A DNA stretch of 64,000 bases from Caprella mutica (GCA_947561585.1 CANNZV010001150.1:62001-126000); one strand, 5' to 3'; shown: positions 50,130 through 60,301, counted from the stretch's first letter. A program made the numbers and translations. The notes: generated by a model from the sequence alone, not told the origin.

Positions 50130-50410
50130 GGATACGCAGGGATGTGTAGAATGGATATGAGGGAATGTGTAGAATGGATATGAGGGAATGTGTAGAATGG
50201 ATACGAGAGGATGTGTACAGTGGATACTATAATGGAGGTGTAAAGTGGATGCGAGGGGATGTGTAGAGTGGATACGAGGGAATGGGTAGAGTGGATACTA
50301 ATATTAGGAGGTGTAGAGTGGATACGAGGGCACATGTAGAGTGGATACTAATGGAGGTTTAAAGTGGGTATGAGGGTATGTGCAGTGTGGATACGCGGGG
50401 AGGGGCAAGT
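50130..50410. repeat. Degenerate 23-bp minisatellite, about 12 copies
   Basis: The core is ATGTGTAGAATGGATATGAG plus GGA, with unit lengths of about 19 to 27 and many substitutions (AGTGGATACGAGGG). The degeneracy suggests an older array than those at 11.8 or 36 kb. Confidence 0.85.
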
Positions 50411-50624
50411 ATCTATATTAAATAGTTGGAAAGTTTAGCAGCGTCTCTTTCAAATTATGACGACATAAAAAAGAGCATTAAAAAATAGACACTTAAAATA
50501 GTTGATTGACCTTAATTTTTCAAGTAATTTAATTTAAAAAAATATATTAAGTATTTTGTTAAAATAAATATCGGAGCCACACGCTAATCTCACTTTACGA
50601 TGGTTGTTTTAATCTTATACTCAC

Positions 50625-50784
50625 ACTTGATGTTAAGTGTTAGGGGGGCACTGCGCCCCTCCCCCTCTGAGTTGTAGCCCACACAGGTGTAGTCGCCCCC
50701 CTGCCTCCTGGTGACGTGCTGTAACACTAGACTCTGGTTACTGATGATGACGCCTACCGAGACGTTGTGACGCACTTCTTGTCC
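50625..50784 (-). CDS. Sidestep-like receptor, exon for the second half of an Ig domain
   Basis: This 160-base exon follows TTTTTTCCCCCAG and ends ATCAAGT|GTGAGT. It enters in phase 0 and leaves in phase 1. It encodes 53 residues: GQEVRHNVSVGVIISNQSLV, then LQHVTRRQGGDYTCVGYNSE, then GEGRSAPLTLNIK. This is the C-terminal half of an Ig domain including the DxGxYxC-type block (GGDYTC). SNQSLVLQxV and YTCVGxNxEGxG are typical of the third Ig of Sidestep proteins. It splices to exon 45278. The exon for the first half of this Ig is not found. Confidence 0.93.
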
Positions 50785-50804
50785 CTGGGGGAAAAAACTG
50801 GTAC

Positions 50805-51235
50805 AGAAAAGACTTGGATTGACAAGACTTGGGTAGAAAACACTGGGATAAAAAAGACTGGGATAGAAAAGACTGGTATAGAAAACACTGGGATAGAAAA
50901 GACTGGTATAGAAAAGACTTGGATTGACAAGACTTAGGTAGAAAAGACTGGGATAAAAAACACTGGGATAGAAAACACTGGGAAAGAAAAGACTTGAATA
51001 GAGAATAGACAAGACTTGGATAGACAAGACTTGAATAGAGAATAGACAAGACTTGGATAAACAAGACTTGAATACACAAGTCTTTGATAGACAAGACTTG
51101 GATAGACAGGACTTGGATAGACAAGATATTGATAGACAAGACTTGGATAGACAAGACATTGATAGACAAGACTTGGATGGACAAGACTTGGATAGACAAG
51201 ACATTGATAGACAAGACTTGGATGGACAACTTCAA
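50805..51235. repeat. About 15-bp minisatellite abutting the Ig exon acceptor
   Basis: The left part repeats GGGATAGAAAAGACT-like units; the right part repeats TAGACAAGACTTGGA and TAGACAAGACATTGA. Most units are 15 bases, a multiple of 3, so open frames run through both strands; I do not treat them as genes. On the minus strand the left part reads as repeated TCTTTTCTATCCCAG, directly upstream of the true acceptor at 50785. Confidence 0.92.
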
Positions 51236-51430
51236 CAGAATGTTACCACGTTTCACACTGACAATAAAATCGAGACATGGTGATAGATATTTCGAAAGAT
51301 TTCGACCTCACAGTTCACCTGATTTCAACCCAAAGAACTTTGAACTGTGGTTAATAATTGAGCAGATGTCTTGTACTATTGGAAAATACTGGTATGAAAT
51401 ACTACAATCAGAATTTTGATCATAATTATT
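51236..51430 (+). pseudogene. Tc1/mariner transposase tail fragment
   Basis: The translation contains FRPHSSPDFNPKNFELWLII, resembling the SPDxNPIExLW block around the third catalytic residue of Tc1-type transposases. Only this piece is seen, adjoining the minisatellite. Confidence 0.5.
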
Positions 51431-51522
51431 TGTGATATATCAATCAGAGTTTTAAAAATCTATACATTTCTACTTCATAATAAATGTATTACATAAAAAT
51501 GTTGTTCTATACTTGGCTACTA

Positions 51523-51735
51523 TTTAGTTATTGCGGTGTTTACCCGCAAATATTACTATCTAGTTATGTTGGTGTTTACTCGCACATATTACTATCTAGT
51601 TATTGCGGTGTTTACCCGCACATATTAGTATCTAGTTATTGCGGTGTTTACCCGCACATATTAGTATCTAGTTATTGCGGTGTTTCCCCGCACATATTAC
51701 TATCTAGTTATTGCGGTGTTTCCCCGCTCTCACAT
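51523..51735. repeat. 36-bp tandem repeat, about 6 copies
   Basis: The unit contains TAGTTATTGCGGTGTTTACC then CGCACATATTACTATC. Substitutions are few (TTAGTATC, TTTCCCC). Confidence 0.9.
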
Positions 51736-51879
51736 TGTGCATCCAGAGGAGTCTATGAATCCAGGGCTTTGCCCGCATTCGACACTCCAGGAAAACGTCA
51801 TCGCCTGCCTTGATGCTCTGAGCATCCAACGCTCGCCCCATCGAGAGTCGTGCAATTGGCATAACTGCGGGCAAAGAGA

Positions 51880-52243
51880 GAGTAGAGTGTTAGAGAGAGA
51901 GGCAAAGAGGGAGAGACAATGGGAGAGAGGAGTGTTAGAGTGAGAGAAGATTGTTAGAGTGAGAGGCAAAAAGAGAGAAGATTGTTAGAGTGAGAGGCAA
52001 AGAGAGAGAAGAGTGTTAGAGTGGGAGGCAAAGAGAGAGAAGATTGTTAGAGTGAGAGGCAAAGAGAGAGAAGATTGTTAGAGTGAGAGGCAAAGAGAGA
52101 GAAGAGTGTTAGAGTGGGAGGCAAAGAGAGAGAAGATTGTTAGAGTGAGAGACAAAGAGAGAGAAGATTGTTAGAGTGAGAGGCAAAGAGAGAGAAGAGT
52201 GTTAGAGTGGGAGGCAAAGAGAGAGAAGATTGTTAGAGTGAGA
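51880..52243. repeat. 31-bp minisatellite, left part
   Basis: The unit is GAGAGAAGATTGTTAGAGTG plus AGAGGCAAAGA, alternating GATTG/GAGTG and GTGAGAG/GTGGGAG. About 11 copies. The same array resumes at 58240 after the LINE, so the LINE has split it. Confidence 0.93.
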
Positions 52244-52712
52244 GTCACAAGGATAAAGGGACCATCAAAAGGCACAATATGCCCATCCAAGGATGGCCCC
52301 TGTGCACAGCCAGCTGTGCGCTCGACGTTGGGTTAACAACGGAACAAGGTGAATCTCTCTCCATCACTTCCCACTTGGAACCTAAGCACTCCAAACCGTA
52401 CTCCTAAACCTGACAAAGAAAGAACCTCCATCAGGCGTAGGAGCAAAGTTTGGGTACAATCATTAGCTCCAAGTTTTATCCTGGACTTGGTCAGTCAAAC
52501 CCGCCAATCACTGCCACCTTCACAGGGGCCGCCCAAAGGCAGTCCCTGAGACAGTGACAGAACGCAGGGTGTGACCTGATCTCTCTAGCCACGGAAAGGC
52601 GCCAGGTTTTCTCTTAATTGGTTGGTTGGAGTTGAAGTAAGAGTGCTACCAGAAAAGATAGCTAAGACTCTCATCTCAACTCCGAGGTCAAGTCATGGAG
52701 GCGCTTGACAGC

Positions 52713-55475
52713 TCAGTAAGCCAGCTCACTGAGTATCCTGTCAAGTCGCCTTTTGAATGTGTCAACAGTCAGGCTGCTGACAACATTTTCTGGCAGTCTG
52801 TTCCAGACATTACAGATCTTTACCAGCATGAAGTTCTCCAGCTGAGCAGTGGTGAACCGAGGCGGAACCACCTTCCACCCGTGGTTGCGGGTGGGGTTCA
52901 CACACAGCGAAAAGTAGTCTTCGGGATCAACTCGACTTATCCCTCGAAGGATCTTAAAAGTCTCGATGAGTTGACCCCTCAAACGTCGCTGCTCAAGCGT
53001 GAAGAGGCCCAGGTCTTCTAACCGACGTGCGTATCCCTTGGATCGGATTTCAGGTACAAGTTTAGTCGCCCTCGCTTGCACCCGTTCCAACCGCTGGACA
53101 TCTGCTCGCAACGTGGGTGACCAGAACTGGACCGCAAACTCCAAAAGAGGTCTTACAAGAGAGTTGTACAGGGTGAGGACTGTCTCTCTGTTTCTGTATC
53201 TGAATTGCCTCTTGATGTACCCTAGGATCTTGTTTGCTCTCTTCTCAGCTTCCAGGCACTGTCGAGAGAACTTGAGATCCCTGGTGATCATAACTCCAAG
53301 ATCCTTCTGTACATCAGTGGGTCCTATTTGGGCTCCAAGTAGCGTGTAGAAAGCTTCAGCGTTCCTACGACCAGCATGAAGTACTCTACACTTGTCCACA
53401 TTGAAGGGCATCTGCCACTTTTCCGACCATTCTCCGATCTTGAAAAGATCAAGTTGGAGTTGTCCGATGGCCTCTGGACTTGCAGCGTTGATGCCAATCT
53501 TTGTGTCATCAGCAAACTTGGATACCCTACTGACGAGTCCTACGTCAAGGTCATTTATGTAAATAATAAAGAGCAGAGGACCAAGGACTGAGCCCTGGGG
53601 AACCCCGCTGGTTACGGAGCTCCACACAGAGGCCACGCCATTGACCACCACTCTTTGTCGTCTGTTATTTAGCCATGACCTGATCCATTGTAGAACTCGA
53701 CCACCCACACCAATAGCTGCTATTTTCGCCATTAACCTCTTGTGAGGTACCTTGTCAAATGCCTTCTTGAAATCAAGGTAGACGATGTCAACAGCTTTGG
53801 ATTTGTCATGCTCCTGAAGAACGTAGTAGAAGAACTCTAGTAAGTTTGTCAGGCATGACTTCCCGCGAAGAAAGCCATGCTGACTCTTTCCTATGAGCTG
53901 GTGTTCTTCCAGGTGATCCACAATCCTATCCTTGATGATGGATTCTAGCAGCTTTCCAGGAACCGATGTTAAACTAATCGGTCTGTAGTTACTACTGTTA
54001 GTGGTCTCACCTGTCTTGAAGATTGGGGTCACATCCGCGATCCTCATGTCGTCGGCGACCTCGCCCGACTCCAAAGAGACATTGAAGATCTGTTGCAGAT
54101 GTGCCGCCAAACCATCCTTCACGTTCTTCATCACTGTCGGTAAGAATCCATCAGGACCAGCTGCCTTGTTAGGGTCCAGCTTGCCAAGTTTGTCTACTAC
54201 CTCCTCAACAGTACAAACAATCTCAGTCAGTGGCATTCGTCCCTCGTAGTAGACTACGGGGTCAGGGGTGCCAAGCGCATCCTCCCTGGTGAAGACACTG
54301 ACGAAATAACTGTTGAGTTCGGCGACGATGTCGGCATCCGAAGTTGCCAACATACCATGGGTTGTCCTGATTGGTCCGATGGAGCTTCTGGTGGGCTTCC
54401 TGCTATTGACATAAGCGAAGAACTCCTTAGGGTTGCCCTTACAGGCCAATGCAACCCTGTGTTCCTCCGCTACTTTAGCTTGCCGCACCATTCTTTTGAC
54501 CAATCTCCGTTGGTCTGTGAGAAGTCTCTCAGTTTCCGGTGAAGAGTGAGTCTTGAATGAGACGTAGAGTCGTTTCCTTCTCTTTATCTCTCTGCCAAGC
54601 TCGTTATGGAACCATTTAGGACGAACCTTCATGGAACCACCTACCCTTTTCCTAGGTATGCATCGGTCCTGGATCGAGATGTAGTTTGCCTTAAAGCCCC
54701 GCCACATCTGATCAGGTGAAGCTGGAAGTTGAGGACGTAATGCCTGCAGATCACGAGTGAAACTGTCGTAATCAGCTCTTCTCAGATTTAGCATATTTCT
54801 ATGAGAGATCTTCTCTTGTTCCACTTTGACTCCCACTCTAAAAGAAACGGCATTATGGTCACTGGTACCCAGACATTCACCAACCGAGACCTGAGAAACC
54901 AGATCTTCGTCGGTAGTGAATATGAGGTCCAGTGCATTTTCGCCTCTAGTGGGAGTTCTTACCATCTGGGAGAGGAAGTTGTCGTTCGAAAATTCGATCA
55001 ACCTACCTCCCTCTCCATCCGAGACTCTTGTGCTCCAATCCACTCTGCAGTTGAAATCTCCCAACACAATGGCCGTTTCATCCTGCAGAAGGTTAGTGAG
55101 AGCAGCGTAGAGATCTCGGTCGTGGTCTCTCGTCTGGTGGGGTGGTCTGTAGAGCAAGTAAAGGTTGAGTGTGACTTCCGCTCGGACCTCTATCCCTAGT
55201 AACTCATACGGTGAGTCGATGGGTATGAGGACCGCGTCAATGTGACAGCGAACATAGATCATCACTCCTCCACCTGCTCTGTTGCCACGATCCCTGTGGA
55301 ACATTTTATACCCGGGCAGGTGATACTCTCCCTCAAAATCTCGTTTCTCAGTGTCCAGCCAGGTCTCAGTGATGCAGATGATGTCGAGACATTCAACAGC
55401 CACCATACATCTAAACTCCTGCAGCTTATTCCTGATAGACCGAGCATTGAAGAGTATCATTCGGAGGTCCCTCAC
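52713..55475 (-). CDS. LINE ORF2: AP endonuclease and reverse transcriptase
   Basis: About 920 residues. The first in-frame ATG is at 55460; the frame is open from a GTG at 55475. The endonuclease has FNARS (N10), ITETWL (E37), LYRPP, GDFN (139-142) and SDHNAV (D206, H207). The reverse transcriptase runs from about 430: AAGPDGFLP, NYRPISLTS, QHGFLRGKSCLTNLL, DIVYLDFKKAFDKVPH, TSGVPQGSVLGPLLF and the catalytic FADD (654-657). A C-terminal region with LYNSLVRPLLEFAVQFWSP follows. It nicks the target DNA and copies the element RNA. The family is CR1/L2-like in the Jockey superfamily; the exact clade needs phylogeny. No stop or frameshift interrupts it. Confidence 0.93.
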   Translation of the reverse strand: MRDLRMILFNARSIRNKLQEFRCMVAVECLDIICITETWLDTEKRDFEGEYHLPGYKMFHRDRGNRAGGGVMIYVRCHIDAVLIPIDSPYELLGIEVRAEVTLNLYLLYRPPHQTRDHDRDLYAALTNLLQDETAIVLGDFNCRVDWSTRVSDGEGGRLIEFSNDNFLSQMVRTPTRGENALDLIFTTDEDLVSQVSVGECLGTSDHNAVSFRVGVKVEQEKISHRNMLNLRRADYDSFTRDLQALRPQLPASPDQMWRGFKANYISIQDRCIPRKRVGGSMKVRPKWFHNELGREIKRRKRLYVSFKTHSSPETERLLTDQRRLVKRMVRQAKVAEEHRVALACKGNPKEFFAYVNSRKPTRSSIGPIRTTHGMLATSDADIVAELNSYFVSVFTREDALGTPDPVVYYEGRMPLTEIVCTVEEVVDKLGKLDPNKAAGPDGFLPTVMKNVKDGLAAHLQQIFNVSLESGEVADDMRIADVTPIFKTGETTNSSNYRPISLTSVPGKLLESIIKDRIVDHLEEHQLIGKSQHGFLRGKSCLTNLLEFFYYVLQEHDKSKAVDIVYLDFKKAFDKVPHKRLMAKIAAIGVGGRVLQWIRSWLNNRRQRVVVNGVASVWSSVTSGVPQGSVLGPLLFIIYINDLDVGLVSRVSKFADDTKIGINAASPEAIGQLQLDLFKIGEWSEKWQMPFNVDKCRVLHAGRRNAEAFYTLLGAQIGPTDVQKDLGVMITRDLKFSRQCLEAEKRANKILGYIKRQFRYRNRETVLTLYNSLVRPLLEFAVQFWSPTLRADVQRLERVQARATKLVPEIRSKGYARRLEDLGLFTLEQRRLRGQLIETFKILRGISRVDPEDYFSLCVNPTRNHGWKVVPPRFTTAQLENFMLVKICNVWNRLPENVVSSLTVDTFKRRLDRILSELAY

Positions 55476-57505
55476 CGACCTCCGAGTCCTAGCCCGTTTC
55501 CCTGGTTTTCATCGGCGCAGTCTTCATAACCTGAGCCGTCGCCAGAGTCATCAGGGTCCGGGGTCGGCTCAGGGGGATCTGGGGTGGGGTCAGGGGGATC
55601 TGGGGTGGGGTCAGGGGGATCTGGGGTGGGGTCAGGGTGATGTGGGGTGGGGTGATGGGGATGTGGGGTGGGGTCATGGGGATGTGGGGTGGGGTCATGG
55701 GGATGTGGGGTGGGCTCATAGGGATCTGGGGTGGGGTCAGGGGGATCTGGGGTGGGGTCAAGGGAATCTGGGGTGGGGTCAAGGGAATCTGGGGTGGGGT
55801 CAAGGGAATCTGGGGTGGGGTCAGGGGAATCTGGGAAAGAGGGGTCAGATTGCCTGGATCGTTTCTTCAAAACGCCCTCAGGGCTTACTGTCTGGCTGCG
55901 CGCTCTTTTGGCATTACCTGGCACAGATTCCTCACATCTGAAGGTGGGGCCATCTCCAGTGCCAGCTGTAGAGGTTGAAGGAGCCGTTTCTGCTTGCAGT
56001 TCCTCCTGTCGAGGCTGTGCTGCACATGCCTTCGCCGATCTCCTGCCGCGTCCTCTCTTTCTCTTCTTATGATTAAGGTCCTCCTTCAGTGGTTTGTGAG
56101 GCTTGAACAGCTTCACAGCCAGCTGTTCGGCAAATAAATTGCTGCCTCGTCCACTGAAGTGTATCCCGTCCTTCCAGTAGAGATCATCTCTTCCGAAAAA
56201 GAGATGCCAGAGGTCAACATACTTGAGGCTGTAGGTCCGACATAGGTTACTCAGTCGACCATTTATCGCCTGAGCTCTACCATAATGCTCATTAGTGGCT
56301 TTCCTCCTAGGCAAAAGCCCCACAACGATACCTCTGTTGACCTTGGACTTAACTGCACTGAGTAGCCTATTAAAGTCCTTGACTATATTTTCAATAGGAC
56401 CACTTCTCCGTGAATTCAGGAACAGGTCATTTCCTCCGACTGAGACAATCAGAGTACTGTTTCTGTCTATGTTCAGTTTTTGGATCTCCTGGACGATCCT
56501 GCCTATCTTGGCACCAGGGAAACTCAGTACTCTGTTCTCGCGACGAAGCTGCTTGTAGCGTAGGCCGGTTTGCCTCCCTACGAGGGAGTCACCCACCAGG
56601 AGGTTCACGGTTTCCCTCTCTGGTGGAACCGTAGCTCTACCTTGCAGCTTCGTTTCGCTCTTCCTCCTCTCTGTGTCAGGACGGCTTTTTGTCCTAACAC
56701 TTTTGGCAATGCTTCTGCCTACATTGCCGTTTAAATCTCTGGCTCCTGAGGTAACTTCCATAGCCACTACAGAAGTGGGTGGTATCCGGGGGACAGGATC
56801 CCTCAATAGGACGCTCCGGTAAGACTGCCTCTCAGAGTCATCCTTCGACCTCTTAGCCTCCAGGGACGCCAGTCTGATTTCTATAATGTCCATTGTGGAC
56901 TCCTGGATGTCAAACCGACATTCCAGGGGGACAAGTAGCGATTTAAGAGTGCTGGTGGCGGTGCTAGGAACAGATACCCGACTCTCACCCAGCTTCTCTC
57001 TGAGGTTTCTAAGTTCCTCGGCATGTTGTACCTCTTTTCGGTCTAAACTTTTACGGAGGTCAGAAATGACCTTCTCGTACTTCACGAGTTTTGCGGCCTG
57101 ACTCTCAATTTTGAGAAAGAGCTCGCAAAAGAGGCACACGCTCAGCCTCGTGAGATCCGCTGCCTTTCCCTCCTTGAAGTCAATTGACCACTTCTTCTTT
57201 TTGCACCTGAAACATTCATGTTTCAGGGCACCAGGTCCGTTTTTCCCCCTCTGGGGTCCAGGTGGGACGTCACGGACTCCTGCCTTTTTCCCTCTCACTC
57301 CTGATCTAGTAGCCTGACTACCAGATCTTCTGGTGCTCACTGTCTGAGCACCTGCACAGGGTTGTTGTGCATCGGCAAGGGTGGGAGATTGGGGCTCTCC
57401 CAAGCCACAGGGTTGTGAGTTTTCCATAGAACATTTAGATTTTCCAACACTACTATCTCCCCCGCCACCACGGACGGCAACCAGGGCAAGGTATATGGGT
57501 CTCAT
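55472..57505 (-). CDS. LINE ORF1: zinc-binding, coiled-coil and SGNH esterase-like protein
   Basis: 677 residues from ATG at 57505. A four-Cys zinc-binding motif (C98, C101, C124, C127) is followed by a predicted coiled coil (about 134-175). An SGNH/GDSL hydrolase domain spans about 300-470, with NLLVGDSLVG (Ser307), VSVGGNDLF (N359, D360) and KDGIHFSGRG (D446, H449), so the catalytic Ser-Asp-His set is present. A basic cluster KKRKRGRGRR and a long Pro/Asp/Thr repeat tail (PDPTPD units, 55590-55830) follow. Esterase-bearing ORF1 proteins are known in CR1-type LINEs and are thought to aid RNP or membrane interactions. The stop codon overlaps the ORF2 frame. Confidence 0.9.
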   Translation of the reverse strand: MRPIYLALVAVRGGGGDSSVGKSKCSMENSQPCGLGEPQSPTLADAQQPCAGAQTVSTRRSGSQATRSGVRGKKAGVRDVPPGPQRGKNGPGALKHECFRCKKKKWSIDFKEGKAADLTRLSVCLFCELFLKIESQAAKLVKYEKVISDLRKSLDRKEVQHAEELRNLREKLGESRVSVPSTATSTLKSLLVPLECRFDIQESTMDIIEIRLASLEAKRSKDDSERQSYRSVLLRDPVPRIPPTSVVAMEVTSGARDLNGNVGRSIAKSVRTKSRPDTERRKSETKLQGRATVPPERETVNLLVGDSLVGRQTGLRYKQLRRENRVLSFPGAKIGRIVQEIQKLNIDRNSTLIVSVGGNDLFLNSRRSGPIENIVKDFNRLLSAVKSKVNRGIVVGLLPRRKATNEHYGRAQAINGRLSNLCRTYSLKYVDLWHLFFGRDDLYWKDGIHFSGRGSNLFAEQLAVKLFKPHKPLKEDLNHKKRKRGRGRRSAKACAAQPRQEELQAETAPSTSTAGTGDGPTFRCEESVPGNAKRARSQTVSPEGVLKKRSRQSDPSFPDSPDPTPDSLDPTPDSLDPTPDSLDPTPDPPDPTPDPYEPTPHPHDPTPHPHDPTPHPHHPTPHHPDPTPDPPDPTPDPPDPTPDPPEPTPDPDDSGDGSGYEDCADENQGNGLGLGGR

Positions 57506-57719
57506 AAGTACAGAGACCCACCTCAGGGAGTATAGGAGTGAGGGTTGCCTCCGCAGCGGTCAAAACGACGGTTTCCCCCCAAGGCAAGACCTCTTACCTT
57601 GAGGGGGAGGCAATATGCCTCTGCCCCCGTTCTTTTCCACTGGTTTAGCTCGATAACGATAGTATCAAATCAATATTCAGTTCAGATCAAGGAGTTTGCA
57701 GGGTCGTTATAAGGATTTA

Positions 57720-57950
57720 AAATCAGAGTTACCTTCTCTTAGCCTTCCTCTTTAGATTTGTGAGACTTACAGGGCTAGGGGTGGTTTTATATCGGAGTTT
57801 TCCTTCTCCTAGCCTTTCCTCAATTGGTGGGACCTACAAGGCAGCAGGCGGTGTTAAGTCAGAGTTTCCTTCTCCTAGCCTTTCCAATAATAGGTGGGCC
57901 CTACAAGGCAGCAGGCGCTTTTTGTCAGAGTTTGTCCTCTCTTAGGACAC
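57720..57950 (-). repeat. Repeated monomers (about 67 bp) in the LINE 5' leader
   Basis: Three full units and part of a fourth repeat TCAGAGTTTCCTTCTCCTAG then, about 25 bases on, GGGCCCTACAAGGCAGCAGG. They lie upstream of ORF1, as promoter monomers do in some LINEs. Their promoter activity is an inference. Confidence 0.7.
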
Positions 57951-58239
57951 CCAGCCATTACAGCCAGGGCCTCACGCTTAACGGCCGCTATGCCGGATAA
58001 CGTATCCCCGTGGACTCACGACTGCTATCATTACCGGACAGTACGGTCCGCCACTGCTTATTCAGTATATTCGCAGCTAGCCTGCATATCTGCAGGCCGT
58101 TCGGCTATCCGCCACCTGCCGAGGCGCTCCACAGTAGTTGTCAGCTACCCACATTCCGTCTTATGAATAAGAAAGCTTAAAGTTACCTTAAAACTAAACT
58201 TATTCTAAGACTTCCAGCAGCCTGTTTTCACAAGTAGGA

Positions 58240-58785
58240 GAGAGAGAGAGAAGATTGTTAGAGTGAGAGGCAAAGAGAGAGAAGAGTGTTAGAGTGAGAG
58301 GCAAAGAGAGAGAAGAGTGTTAGAGTGGGAGGCAAAGAGAGAGAAGATTGTTAGAGTGAGAGGCAAAGAGAGAGAAGATTGTTAGAGTGAGAGGCAAAGA
58401 GAGAGAAGAGTGTTAGAGTGAGAGGCAAAGAGAGAGAAGATTGTTAGAGTGAGAGGCAAAAAGAGAGAAGAGTGTTAGAGTGGGAGGCAAAGAGAGAGAA
58501 GATTGTTAGAGTGAGAGGCAAAGAGAGAGAAGATTGTTAGAGTGAGAGGCAAAGAGAGAGAAGAGTGTTAGAGTGAGAGGCAAAGAGAGAGAAGAGTGTT
58601 AGAGTGAGAGGCAAAGAGAGAGAAGAGTGTTAGAGTGAGAGGCAAAGAGAGAGAAGAGTGTTAGAGTGAGAGGCAAAGAGAGAGAAGAGTGTTAGAGTGA
58701 GAGGCAAAGAGAGAGAAGAGTGTTAGAGTGAGAGGCAAAGAGAGAGAAGAGTGTTAGAGTGAAAAGCAAAGTGAGAGAGTAGTGA
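58240..58785. repeat. 31-bp minisatellite, right part
   Basis: Continuation of the array at 51880-52243 with the same unit, about 17 copies. The final copies are nearly all the GAGTG/GTGAGAG type. The right boundary decays into AAAAGCAAAGTGAGAGAG. Confidence 0.93.
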
Positions 58786-60301
58786 TAATGCTTGGTCACA
58801 CATATCATTGTTCTGTCCGATATATGTCCTCTCTATGCTTTTTTAAAACTGAAGGATACTTTACTGCCTGATTGTATTCGTTGAAATTATAGTAACGGTA
58901 AATTTTTCACTGACACTGAAGCACTGAGTGGACACGGAACAGATAGACAACTGATGAGTATGAACAACCTTTTCGTGTGAAAGGCAGTAGTTTACTAATC
59001 AATAAAACAATTTACTTAGTTTTAAAAATTGTCATATTTTGTTTTTGAACTACCTACATAGAACTATTTTAATTTTGCAAACAAAACATTGTTCATTGAT
59101 TTGAATAATTCAGAACTCAATTAACGGACTTTCACATTAACAAATAAGAGATTGTTTTTATTTGAGGAAATAGAAAGGATGCTATAAAATTTATATAAGG
59201 TAACAATATTATATTTCATTTATAATAATTTGAATAGATACGGAACAAATTACAGAGTTTCTATGTAATAAATTAAAGTTGCTATTCATTATACAAAGCG
59301 ATTTGAATCTTAAATAAATAATATACTGCTAAAATTCCTTTGAAAGTTAGAATATATTTCGATTGTAAATCATTCAGTTGTTAAGATATTGATGTACCTA
59401 GCAGGGACCACTGGTCCCTAAATTACTGAATACTTTCTACTGTTACTTAAAATTCACGAAAAGGAAACACGGGTCCTAGAACTCTGAGATCAGTTCTATT
59501 GAAATTCTGCAGTGAAAAATATCACCAGGTAAATTTCATCGCTGGAAAAGTCCGCTGCTTGTTTCTCCCACCATTGATATATTCCACCGCAAAATATTGC
59601 ATTTAATAAACAATAATTAAGTATAACATTGAATAAAACTGATTTAAAAAAATGTGTTTTTGATGGTTTTCGGATAACTGCTACTGAAGAACATTTTATC
59701 AGTACTTATAACCTAGGTTTTAAAAAATAGCTGACTGGAGTTTTCCATCTTTGGAAATTCCATCCCGGTAAATTCCACTCGATAAGTTCCACACCAGTAA
59801 GTTGCACCCACACCAGTAAATTTTTTTCCACACCAGTAAGTTTTGTATATAAGTAACAAAATTTGTTCCTTGATGAATGATGATTAATACAGACATTTTT
59901 TCAAATTAAGCCTCCTACCTTGCTGCAAATATCCGTTAATTATTTATTATTCACTGGAGGTTAAATTACCAGGGAGGGGAGGGGGCTATATCTACAACCA
60001 AACAAATTGCAATATAAATAATATCACTGTTGAACCTCACACGGGAGGGGGAGGACCTAAAGCGACGTTTACACGGGCACACAAATGTGCCACTGGTGTG
60101 CGCCCAAATCGCTTCTTTAACGCAGTGTGTGGCACTGTTTTCCAGTAAAGTGTTCACACGTATACTTTGTGCTCGCACTTTTGAGTGTCACTCACTTGCC
60201 TGTACGTGGTTCAGATTCTGTACGTGTTAGTGACTAATATCCAATGGTAGATGTTATAAATATTGTTCAAATATTTGATTTTATAATATATTATTTAGGT
60301 A
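58786..60301. other. Intronic DNA with degenerate repeats, no gene
   Basis: AT-rich. Words like CACCAGTAAATTT, CCGGTAAATTCCAC and GGAATTTTCC recur between 59520 and 59850 and again at 63250-63330, so another unclassified repeat family is present. The segment around 60055-60190 is rich in GTGCCACxxG and GGCACAC words that recur at about 60855-60915. Confidence 0.45.

Larger units (their letters stand above)
52244..58237 (-). mobile_element. Full-length CR1/L2-like non-LTR retrotransposon (LINE)
   Basis: About 6 kb with two open reading frames on the minus strand (ORF1 55472-57505, ORF2 52713-55475). It has a GC-rich 5' leader of about 730 bases and a 3' tail of about 470 bases ending near GGTCCCTTTATCCTTGTGA. 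It has no long poly(A). Both frames are intact, suggesting recent activity. It is visibly more GC-rich than the host DNA. It sits inside the 31-bp minisatellite, so target duplications cannot be told apart from array units. Confidence 0.93.

Noticed and set aside
50738..51419. Open frames on both strands across 50.7-51.4 kb (DLDRQDIDRQ and SLFYPSVFYT repeats)
   Set aside because: By-products of a 15-bp repeat. Only the 50625-50784 part of the minus strand is a supported exon.
54801..55529. Plus-strand frames of 95-132 residues opposite the LINE ORF2
   Set aside because: Antisense shadows of an intact reverse transcriptase gene.
55489..56072. Frames rich in GWGQGDLGWG or TPPQIPLTPP
   Set aside because: Other frames of the proline-rich repeat tail of the LINE ORF1.
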